6,396 bases of DNA from positions 1 through 6,396 of the forward strand of contig JANNFX010000083.1 in the NCBI GenBank assembly GCA_031380225.1, written 5' to 3'. The position numbers and the translations under genes are program-made. The notes beneath the pieces were generated by a model. That model did not search any database. It was not told the origin of the DNA and was given only the letters and a program-made list of their open reading frames with translations. Below, piece after piece: positions 1 through 4,936 of this stretch. How positions within the stretch are numbered: the stretch's first letter is position 1; each line of letters opens with the position of its first letter. Source of the DNA: JANNFX01 sp031380225 (GTDB lineage: Bacteria; Pseudomonadota; Alphaproteobacteria; Rhizobiales; Hyphomicrobiaceae).

Positions 1-95
1 GACAGTGGGTCGATCTTGGTTTTGGCGTTGGCCGGTGCGGCGACGCCGAATGCAACAACGGCCGCCAACAGGCAGCTCAATATTCGAACTATCAT
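1..95 (-). CDS. Secreted/periplasmic protein, N-terminal fragment with signal peptide (runs off left edge)
   Basis: Reading the minus strand from the ATG at 95-93, the frame is open to the window edge and gives 31 codons. The first residues are MIVRILSCLL, followed by an alanine/valine-rich hydrophobic core and then APANA-KTKID. This is a classic Sec signal peptide: a short basic n-region (Arg4), a hydrophobic h-region of about 14 residues, and an AxA cleavage site after Ala24. A good Shine-Dalgarno sequence, GGGGAG (107-102), lies six bases before the ATG. Signal peptide, start and ribosome site agree, so this is very likely a real gene, but the mature protein is outside the window and its function cannot be told. 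It has the same orientation as glpD, but the 382-base gap makes a shared operon unlikely. Confidence 0.75.
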   Translation of the reverse strand, partial: MIVRILSCLLAAVVAFGVAAPANAKTKIDPL

Positions 96-477
96 CTACT
101 ACTCCCCAAGCCCGCATTCGCCATCGAGAGGCACATTGCAGGCGGTTACACGTTAACTATTTCCACCGGGAGCGGAGGTGTGCACGGCGCGCGTTGGAGT
201 TGAAGAGGCCACGATTTAGATTGGTTAATACCAACTAGAATGGGGTGCGCCGCAGTTCTTAAAGTCTACGCGTTGGTCTGGAAAGTCTTTGCCTCTTCAG
301 GTTATGCGAATAATTGCGCACTCAACTTGATGCTTATTTTTAAAACTTATAAGTATTAAACGTGATTAATAGTCGATATTGCGACATTATATTCTTGATT
401 TTCAAGACTGCCCTTAGTCATAGGTAAGTATTCGTCGCATTAATCCGATGCCGGAAGTTTGACAATAGTGTCGCACA
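96..477. other. AT-rich intergenic region with small palindromes, no supported gene
   Basis: This is the gap between glpD and the exported-protein gene, both on the minus strand. The part from about 300 to 410 is much richer in A+T than the rest of the window. Palindromes seen are TTGGT/ACCAA with a 4-base centre (221-234), the perfect 10-mer ACTTATAAGT (345-354), and TCTTGA/TCAAGA with a 3-base centre (393-407). A perfect TATAAT lies on the minus strand at 391-386, but I found no convincing -35 at the right distance. The stem at 393-407 is about 70 bases past the glpD stop and could help end that transcript, though it has no U-tract. The promoter of the exported protein should lie here. No ORF here looks like a protein. 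Confidence 0.6.
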
Positions 478-2046
478 TCAAAGCCAGCGTGCAATCTGAT
501 CTTTGGACCGTTGCAGCTCATCTCGGCCCAAGTGCAAACCGGCCTTCGTGCGCCGCCACAGCACATCATCAGGCTCGCGTGCCCATTCACGGTCACGCAG
601 ATAGATGACCTCACGTTGGCTAAGCTTGCCGGCCAGCGGGCCGAGATCGTCAAGCAACTTCGCATCGCCCAACACCTCATCGGTTAGCGTGCCGTAGCGT
701 CTGACAAACGCGTCGAGCATCTCGTGCGCGAAGCCAGGGCGGCGCAGTGCGAGATCGCGGCGATAGACATCGAGCCCTTCTGGACCGCTCGCAGCCCCCC
801 ATCTCTCGGCCGCGCCTGGCAGCGGCGTGCGATCGGTCCGGCATGGCGCCATCGCCGGCAGGTAAGGAGTGAGCCGGTAAAGGGCTGCCTCGGCCAGCTT
901 GCGGTAGGTCGTGATTTTACCGCCAAGGATGGTTAATAACGGAGGTGCACCACTAGTGCCACCGGCAAGCTCGAATTTGTAATCGCGCGTTACCGCCGAT
1001 GCGTTCTGACTGCCGTCGTCGAACAGCGGCCTGACACCGCTGTAGCGCCAGACGATGTCGTTCGAAGTCAGAGGTGTCGCCAAATATTGGTTTGCGAGGC
1101 CGAGCAAGTAGTCTACTTCGGCGGCATCGATTGCAACGGCCGCCGGATCGCCGTCATAGGGGATATCAGTGGTGCCGATCAGTGTGAACTGGTCTTCGAA
1201 CGGGAGCAGGAACACGACCCGGCCTTCGGCGCTCTGCAACAGATAGGCGCAGTCTGCGCCTTCGATGCGCCGCACGACAATGTGACTGCCTTTGATGAGG
1301 CGCGCGCGCGTCACCGGCGCTTGATCCCGGTTGTGCGAGAGCATTGCGCGCGCCGCCAGGGTGGCAATCGCTTCCGCCCATGGCCCGGCAGCGTTAACGA
1401 GTACGCGCGCCCGGACGTTGCTGTCACGGCCGTTTTGGCGGAGGGTCAGTTGCCAATCGCTACCGTTGACGGCCAATTCCATAACTTCGCAACGCGTCTC
1501 GATGCGGGCGCCGTGATCGGCCGCCGCTCGTGCATTCAAAACCACCAGTCGCGCGTCGTCGACCCAGCAGTCCCAATAGGCGAACCCGCGTTCAAACACC
1601 GGCTTCAAGGCACGGCCGGCTGGATCCACTGCTAAATCAACCGGACTTGATGGCGGAATGCGCTGCCGTTTTGCCAGGTGATCATAGAGAAACAACCCGG
1701 CGTTGATTAGGCTTGGGGGCCGCATTCCGCGAACATGCGGCAGCACAAACCGCAACGGCCAGACAATGTGCGGCGCTATTCCAAGCAGAACTTCACGCTC
1801 CCGCAACGCCTCGCGTACCAGCCGGAATTCATAGTATTCGAGATAACGCAGCCCGCCATGGATGAGTTTCGAGCTGGCCGACGACGTGGCACCGGCGAGA
1901 TCGCCCCTCTCGGCCAGAAACACCCTCAGTCCGCGCTGGGCTGCATCCGCCGCGATGCCGGCGCCGTTAATGCCACCGCCGATGATGGCCAGGTCATAGG
2001 TCAGCGGTGCGGTCAAAGTCCGATGTCCCGGGAGCGAATCGATCAA
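478..2046 (-). CDS. glpD: Aerobic glycerol-3-phosphate dehydrogenase (FAD-dependent)
   Basis: This membrane-associated flavoenzyme oxidises sn-glycerol 3-phosphate to dihydroxyacetone phosphate and passes electrons to the quinone pool, linking glycerol and phospholipid breakdown to glycolysis and respiration. The 522 residues compare with about 500 in the family. Visible hallmarks are the FAD dinucleotide-binding loop GGGINGAG (23-30), the family signature SSKLIHGGLRYLE (58-70), YWDCWVDDARLV (157-168), GPW (221-223), the LPFEDQFTLIGTTDIPY segment (281-297), SGVRPL (336-341), GGKITTYRKLAE (375-386), and the C-terminal cap with EWAREPDDVLWRRTKAGL (487-504). The start is TTG at 2046, with an in-frame TAG four codons upstream and AGG eight bases before it. 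A TTG at codon 11 is the alternative; no ATG lies ahead of the FAD loop. No glpK, glpF or glpR is visible nearby, so it appears to be a single gene. Confidence 0.95.
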   Translation of the reverse strand: MIDSLPGHRTLTAPLTYDLAIIGGGINGAGIAADAAQRGLRVFLAERGDLAGATSSASSKLIHGGLRYLEYYEFRLVREALREREVLLGIAPHIVWPLRFVLPHVRGMRPPSLINAGLFLYDHLAKRQRIPPSSPVDLAVDPAGRALKPVFERGFAYWDCWVDDARLVVLNARAAADHGARIETRCEVMELAVNGSDWQLTLRQNGRDSNVRARVLVNAAGPWAEAIATLAARAMLSHNRDQAPVTRARLIKGSHIVVRRIEGADCAYLLQSAEGRVVFLLPFEDQFTLIGTTDIPYDGDPAAVAIDAAEVDYLLGLANQYLATPLTSNDIVWRYSGVRPLFDDGSQNASAVTRDYKFELAGGTSGAPPLLTILGGKITTYRKLAEAALYRLTPYLPAMAPCRTDRTPLPGAAERWGAASGPEGLDVYRRDLALRRPGFAHEMLDAFVRRYGTLTDEVLGDAKLLDDLGPLAGKLSQREVIYLRDREWAREPDDVLWRRTKAGLHLGRDELQRSKDQIARWL

Positions 2047-2235
2047 CGCCGAAGCCTACCCTGCATCGCGCGCGGCTCAAACCCACGGCCACCCATTGAG
2101 CCCGTCTTTGGATGTCCTTACCACCTTCGACCGCAGCTGATTGCCTGTTCTGGCACTCCGGTTCACGGTTGTTTAACCAGCCCTCTCTAGGGTCAGACTG
2201 GGGTCTGTATTATCGATCGAATTTTGGGGAACTGA
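2047..2235. promoter_or_regulatory. Divergent intergenic region between glpD and the PilZ gene
   Basis: The 189 bases between the two divergent start codons must hold both promoters. Towards the PilZ gene, TATTAT (2208-2213) is a fair -10 candidate directly after a TG and about 22 bases before the ATG, but no good -35 precedes it. A small hairpin, CAGAC/GTCTG with a TGGG loop (2194-2207), and a GGTT/AACC repeat with a GTTT centre (2167-2178) sit just upstream and could be protein-binding sites. I see no clear glpD promoter. This entry marks the region; the individual elements are weak. Confidence 0.3.
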
Positions 2236-3129
2236 ATGTCTCAGGGCTTTGGCGCGGCGAAAGGGTTTGGCCGTCGGGGCGGCTCGACGCCTGCGGCTCA
2301 GTCCGCGCTTCCGCGCGCCAGCATCAAGTCAAAGGTCATTGCTGACGACACGTATCTCGAAGACCCTGCCGTTCAGACCGTCATGCGCGAGTTTGAAATG
2401 TGTGTGCTGGTCTTGTCTCTCGTCATGAGTGTCATGAACCGGCCGTTTCCCGAACAGGTCGTGCATTTTTCGCTCAATAACTACCAGCAACCCGCAGTAT
2501 CGCGGTTCCCAACGCTGCAGCCGGTGCTTGAAGACCATGGCATGCCCGAGTCGCATGTTGAAGCGCTTGAGGACTTTCATCAGTCCTTCGCAATCTCATT
2601 TCCGTATATATCTGAAGTCACCGCGGATATGCCGAATGGCCTCACGCGTGAGTGGATGGTTGATGCCAGCCTAGCCTTATTTGCGTCGGCACAGGCGGGC
2701 TTACGTTTCATCTCCATCGTGCCTGGATTGCACCGGTTATGCGCTGCAGCCTCAGACGGCCTATCGCCGGCGGCCGAACTCGAAGCGGCACTCCGCTGCT
2801 GCTGTAAGGGCGAAGCGCCGTATTGGGGACCAGCAGGTCCGGCGCTGCCCGAATGGCAGATGAAGCGCAACGCCTGCCGTCATACGTTGAATTCGCCCGG
2901 CATATTATCGGACGGCGAAAGCAACGAGGACGTCATTGTGACCGATGTCTCAAGGCTTGGCTTTGGCTTGCTACCGGCACCCAGCTGCGCCGTTGGGTCA
3001 AAGATTTGGATCCGCCTCGAATCCGGCCGCACCATCAATGCAACGCTGCAGTGGAAAGAAGACAACCGGGCCGGCGCCAGTTTTCTGTCGCCCTTGCACC
3101 TCAACGATCCGCTGATCGCCGGGACGTAA
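2236..3129 (+). CDS. PilZ-domain protein, probable c-di-GMP receptor with unknown N-terminal region
   Basis: The protein has 297 residues. The C-terminal 90 or so form a PilZ domain. The RxxxR motif is present as RNACR (211-215), and about 22 residues later the D/NxSxxG motif appears as DVSRLG (237-242). Next come the strand containing KIWIRL (256-261) and the ATLQW...GASF pair (269-283) typical of the end of the barrel. Both c-di-GMP-contacting motifs are intact, so binding of the second messenger is likely. The first 30 residues are rich in Gly, Ala and Arg and look disordered. Residues 40-200 look alpha-helical, contain an unusual CCC run (188-190), and match no family I recognise. There is no signal peptide or convincing membrane segment, so it is probably cytoplasmic. 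The start is supported by GGGGA (2226-2230), five bases before the ATG. What the protein controls cannot be read from its neighbours. Confidence 0.8.
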   Translation: MSQGFGAAKGFGRRGGSTPAAQSALPRASIKSKVIADDTYLEDPAVQTVMREFEMCVLVLSLVMSVMNRPFPEQVVHFSLNNYQQPAVSRFPTLQPVLEDHGMPESHVEALEDFHQSFAISFPYISEVTADMPNGLTREWMVDASLALFASAQAGLRFISIVPGLHRLCAAASDGLSPAAELEAALRCCCKGEAPYWGPAGPALPEWQMKRNACRHTLNSPGILSDGESNEDVIVTDVSRLGFGLLPAPSCAVGSKIWIRLESGRTINATLQWKEDNRAGASFLSPLHLNDPLIAGT

Positions 3130-3149
3130 TTTATTCTCGAAAATTTCGA

Positions 3150-3178
3150 TTGCACGATTGTATCAATTTTGATACAAT
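3150..3178 (+). promoter_or_regulatory. Promoter and operator palindrome of the toxin-antitoxin operon
   Basis: A perfect inverted repeat, ATTGTATCAA (3157-3166) and TTGATACAAT (3169-3178), is separated by TT. Its right end contains TACAAT (3173-3178), a good -10. TTGCAC (3150-3155) lies exactly 17 bases upstream as a moderate -35. The palindrome therefore fills the spacer and the -10 box, as expected for an operator whose bound protein blocks RNA polymerase. Autorepression by the Xre-type antitoxin encoded downstream is the natural reading. A second, shorter perfect palindrome, TCGAAA/TTTCGA around one A (3137-3149), abuts the -35. Transcription would start near 3185, about 33 bases before the toxin ATG. 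Confidence 0.7.
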
Positions 3179-3217
3179 GCTGGTCGATTGCCTGAGCGTT
3201 TGACGGGGCTCGCCCGA

Positions 3218-3549
3218 ATGATCGCTGTCGTTTTCTACGCCACCGAGCGAGGTCGCGAGCCGGTTCGTGAATGGCTTCGTCAACTTGAACGAGCTGATCG
3301 GAGTGCAATTGGCGGCGATATTCTTGCGGTGCAAGAGGGCTGGCCGCTTGGGCTTCCGTTGTGCCGGTCACTTGGAACGGGCTATGGGAGGTCCGCTCAA
3401 GTCTGCCAAGCCAACGCATAGCACGCGTAATTTTCGCCTTCGATGCCGGCGAAATCGTTTTGCTGCATGGCTTCATCAAGAAAACACAAAAGACTCCTCG
3501 CGATGACATCGAGTTGGCTCTGAAGAGATTGAAGGAGATGTTGCGATGA
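3218..3549 (+). pseudogene. HigB/RelE-family (phage Gp49-like) toxin, frameshifted
   Basis: This family comprises ribosome-dependent mRNA interferases that are the toxin half of type II toxin-antitoxin pairs. The protein starts at ATG 3218 (MIAVVFYATERGREPVREWL) and follows the family through GWPLGLPLCRSLGTG, then runs into TAG at 3419-3421 after 67 residues. From 3382 the minus-one frame continues the family pattern without a gap: LWEVRSSLP, RIARVIFAF, then the hallmark VLLHGFIKKTQKTP and a C-terminal helix ending at TGA 3547-3549. Rejoined, the product would be about 110 residues, the normal length. The break is best explained by loss of one G from a GGGG run near 3379-3381. As written, the catalytic C-terminal half is not translated, so the toxin should be dead unless this is a sequencing error. 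I see no standard slippery heptamer for programmed frameshifting. Confidence 0.8.
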
Positions 3550-3830
3550 CAAAGAAGAAACACCACGGTTCAAACTTCGAGGATTTTCTTGCCGAAGATG
3601 GGCTGCTTGAGGATGCGCGGTCTGCTGCAACTAAGAAAGTGATTGCTGCGCAAATTGCGCTGTCGATGAAAAAACAAGGCCTGACCAAGACTGCGATGGC
3701 CGCTCAAATGCAGACCACGCGCGCGCAGTTGGATCGCTTGCTTGATCCTGAGAGTGACAGTGTCACTCTCGACACCCTAAAGCGCGCCGCCAAGGCGTTG
3801 GGAAAGAGGCTGAAGTTGGAGCTGGCTTGA
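3546..3830 (+). CDS. HigA/Xre-family antitoxin (HTH DNA-binding)
   Basis: A 94-residue antitoxin whose start overlaps the toxin stop (ATGA), with a strong ribosome site, AAGGAG (3532-3537), eight bases upstream. The helix-turn-helix covers roughly residues 33-85: IAAQIALSMKKQGLTKTAMAAQM is the first part, TTRAQLDRLLDP contains the recognition helix, and SVTLDTLKRAAKALGKRLKLEL is the usual ending of this Xre subgroup. The N-terminal FEDFLAEDG segment is the part expected to contact the toxin. It should neutralise its toxin and, by binding the palindrome at 3157-3178, repress the operon. It is intact while its toxin frame is broken, so it may persist as an orphan repressor or as an anti-addiction protein against related toxins. 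The toxin-first gene order is that of higBA-type modules. Confidence 0.88.
   Translation: MTKKKHHGSNFEDFLAEDGLLEDARSAATKKVIAAQIALSMKKQGLTKTAMAAQMQTTRAQLDRLLDPESDSVTLDTLKRAAKALGKRLKLELA
3750..3770. repeat. Perfect 21-base palindrome inside the antitoxin gene
   Basis: GAGAGTGACA (3750-3759) and TGTCACTCTC (3761-3770) are exact reverse complements around a single G. The palindrome encodes antitoxin residues around ESDSVTL (69-75), between the recognition helix and the following helix. It differs from the promoter palindrome at 3157-3178, so it is not a second copy of that operator. It could form an mRNA hairpin or cruciform, or be a chance result of the codons used; the sequence alone does not decide. 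Confidence 0.6.
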
Positions 3831-3925
3831 TCGCTGCCGTTCGCTGGGGCTACGAGCCCGGCAGGCTGTGTAACTCTGGCCGTCCTGTGGAAAACCCACC
3901 CTTACCCCTTCCAAATCCTTAACAA

Positions 3926-3970
3926 ACCATTGACACCCATAAAAACCCATGCCATCCCATATGAACCCGA
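3926..3970 (+). promoter_or_regulatory. mraZ upstream promoter with candidate MraZ boxes (10-bp-spaced CCCAT repeats)
   Basis: CCCAT occurs at 3936-3940, 3946-3950 and 3956-3960, exactly 10 bases apart. Degenerate copies continue in the same phase at both ends: ACCAT (3926-3930) and CCCGA (3966-3970). On the minus strand this reads ATGGG-N5-ATGGG-N5-ATGGG. As I recall, MraZ binds direct repeats with a TGGG-type core at this spacing to repress its own promoter in E. coli. A perfect -35 hexamer, TTGACA (3930-3935), sits at the edge of the array. No good sigma-70 -10 follows at 17 bases. CCCATAT (3956-3962) resembles an RpoH-type -10, but its spacing from TTGACA (20 bases) is too long. The promoter class is therefore open, while the repeat array is clear. 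Confidence 0.6.
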
Positions 3971-4124
3971 CCGCACCGGGTAGGGACCTCGTGGTTTGGC
4001 GCCGTTCTGGAAAGAGGGCCCAGCTCTGGCGACGGCCACGGACCCACCCCGGTTGTGGGAGGGACAGCCTCCCTCTCCCCTGGCTTGCCAGCCGCGACTG
4101 GCCGGCATCGGGGGGAGGGCTTTT
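3965..4124 (+). ncRNA. Candidate UpsM-like leader RNA upstream of mraZ
   Basis: From the putative promoter near 3930 to the mraZ start at 4180 there are about 210 bases without a credible gene. They contain stacked GC-rich secondary structure. One arm pairs GCCGT (4001-4005) with ACGGC (4032-4036) around CTGG (4007-4010) and CCAG (4020-4023). Further hairpins follow and end in a terminator-like stem with TTTT at 4121-4124. In Rhodobacter sphaeroides the dcw cluster has an unusually long leader that yields the small RNA UpsM by partial termination just before mraZ; length, position and end structure here match that arrangement. The 5' end given is an estimate. I compared architecture only, not sequence. 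Confidence 0.45.
4071..4124 (+). terminator. Terminator/attenuator-like hairpin in the mraZ leader
   Basis: CCCTCTCCCC (4071-4080) pairs along its whole length with GGGGGGAGGG (4110-4119), ten pairs with one U-G wobble. The loop contains an inner CTGGC/GCCAG hairpin (4080-4091, sharing its first base with the outer stem). C and then TTTT (4121-4124) follow, a short U-tract. Upstream segments can compete: GGGAGG (4057-4062) pairs with CCTCCC (4068-4073), and GTGGG (4055-4059) pairs with CCCAC (4043-4047). Read-through is needed for mraZ expression, so this would act as a partial terminator. It also resembles the extragenic palindrome at 5448-5493. Confidence 0.55.
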
Positions 4125-4179
4125 GTCCTTGTGATCGGGTTTTTAGCAGTTGCTTTGAGAGTTGAGGTTCTGGACGGGG

Positions 4180-4635
4180 ATGGACCGCTTTGTCTCAACA
4201 TTCACCAACAAGATTGATGCCAAAGGGCGGGTTTCGATCCCAGCACCCTTCCGCGCCGTTCTTGAAGCTGACGGCTACGCCGGGGGAATCTATTGCTACC
4301 CCTCGCTCGACGCTCCAGCCCTTGATGCGGGCGGCGAAAGACTTGCGAAAAAGATCGACGGGCTTCTCGCGGGCCTGCCAGACTATTCGGACGAGCGGGA
4401 TGAACTCTCCGTCGCCCTTTACGGCGATGTCCAAATCCTCTCGATCGACGGCGACGGCCGTATCGTGCTTCCTGAAGCCCTTCGCAGCCACGCCGGTCTT
4501 CAATCCACTTGTACGTTTGTCGGTCTTGGTGACAAGTTTCAGATCTGGTCGCCAGAACGGTTCGACGAACGACGCGCCCGCGCCCGCGACAAAGTCCGAG
4601 AGCACCGGAAATTATTCGGACAGGGTGGTGGATGA
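4180..4635 (+). CDS. mraZ: Transcriptional regulator MraZ
   Basis: MraZ is a ring-forming DNA-binding protein that normally heads the division and cell-wall (dcw) cluster and represses its promoter. The 151 residues show the usual two SpoVT-AbrB half-barrels. Each has its DxxxR signature: DAKGR (13-17) in IDAKGRVSIPAPFR, and DGDGR (90-94) in IDGDGRIVLPEALR. The helical end FDERRARARDKVREHRKLFG completes the family length. I chose ATG 4180 because MDRFVSTFTNKID aligns with the normal MraZ N-terminus. A TTG at 4162 would add six residues with no family support. The ribosome site is poor: GAGG (4164-4167) is 12 bases away. The gene ends by ATGA overlap with a 15-codon ORF. rsmH, ftsL and ftsI, its usual followers, are absent from the window. 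Confidence 0.95.
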   Translation: MDRFVSTFTNKIDAKGRVSIPAPFRAVLEADGYAGGIYCYPSLDAPALDAGGERLAKKIDGLLAGLPDYSDERDELSVALYGDVQILSIDGDGRIVLPEALRSHAGLQSTCTFVGLGDKFQIWSPERFDERRARARDKVREHRKLFGQGGG

Positions 4636-4679
4636 CCAGCGCAGCTCGACGCGCGCAATCCGGTGATCGCCCGCAATAA
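4632..4679 (+). pseudogene. 15-codon ORF at the rsmH position, possible rsmH N-terminal remnant
   Basis: An ATG at 4632 overlaps the mraZ stop (ATGA), exactly where rsmH (16S rRNA m4C1402 methyltransferase) usually starts in dcw clusters. The frame reads MTSAARRAQSGDRPQ and stops at TAA 4677-4679, which itself overlaps the hicA start (TAATG). The peptide has the basic, disordered look of an extended RsmH N-terminus, but it lacks the HIPVL motif and is too short to identify by sequence. The call rests on position. It may instead be only a coupling peptide carrying ribosomes from mraZ to hicA. In either case it marks the junction between mraZ and the inserted module. Confidence 0.4.
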
Positions 4680-4936
4680 TGGGTCAAGGTGCGAAGCGAT
4701 TTGAGGACATGCGCCGTAATCCTCGCGGCGATTGGACGATCGACGATGTTCAAGTCGTTTGCAGTGAATTCGGGTTCCGGTTGATGGCGCCTTCGTCGGG
4801 CAGTCACTACAAGTTGACCCATCGGCGGCTCAGTGAAATTCTCACAATACCTGCGCGCCGGCCGATAAAGCCAGTATACATAAAACAACTCGTTGCCCTG
4901 GTGTCCAAGGTAGTGGAGACTGACAATGACAATTAA
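4679..4936 (+). CDS. hicA: HicA-family toxin (mRNA interferase)
   Basis: HicA toxins have a double-stranded-RNA-binding-like fold and cleave mRNA using a conserved histidine. This 85-residue protein belongs to the longer HicA type with an N-terminal helix (FEDMRRNPRGDW, 8-19) before the core. The core runs IDDVQVVCSEFGFRLM, then the catalytic motif GSHYKLTH with His43, then LTIPARRPIKPVYIKQLV (55-72), the usual ending with a proline-rich turn and final helix. All expected elements are present, so the toxin looks active. Its ATG overlaps the stop of the preceding 15-codon ORF (TAATG), and no strong ribosome site precedes it, suggesting translation coupled to upstream reading. It overlaps hicB by 11 bases. 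No promoter of its own is visible; transcription from the mraZ promoter is likely. Confidence 0.85.
   Translation: MGQGAKRFEDMRRNPRGDWTIDDVQVVCSEFGFRLMAPSSGSHYKLTHRRLSEILTIPARRPIKPVYIKQLVALVSKVVETDNDN

Noticed and set aside
5..238. Plus-strand open frame at the left edge
   Set aside because: Its composition is arginine-rich and unstructured, and the other strand at 95-1 encodes a clear signal peptide with a good ribosome site.
201..299. Inverted repeat TGAAGAGGC (201-209) and GCCTCTTCA (291-299), plus direct GCGTTGG at 191 and 270
   Set aside because: The arms are short and 81 bases apart with nothing between them to suggest a mobile element; probably chance.
1087..1635. Plus-strand open frame of 182 codons inside glpD
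   Set aside because: It is entirely antisense to conserved glpD sequence, with no ribosome site or family resemblance.
3379..3384. Programmed ribosomal frameshift as the explanation for the split toxin frame
   Set aside because: No slippery heptamer of the X XXY YYZ type and no obvious stimulatory structure right after it; a one-base deletion explains it more simply.
2880..3566. Minus-strand open frame of 228 codons across the PilZ end and the toxin
   Set aside because: It spans two plus-strand genes and their promoter, has a low-complexity composition and no recognisable domain.
3902..4201. Minus-strand open frame of 99 codons across the mraZ leader
   Set aside because: The region is explained by hairpins, promoter repeats and the start of mraZ; the peptide is glycine/proline/arginine-rich shadow sequence.
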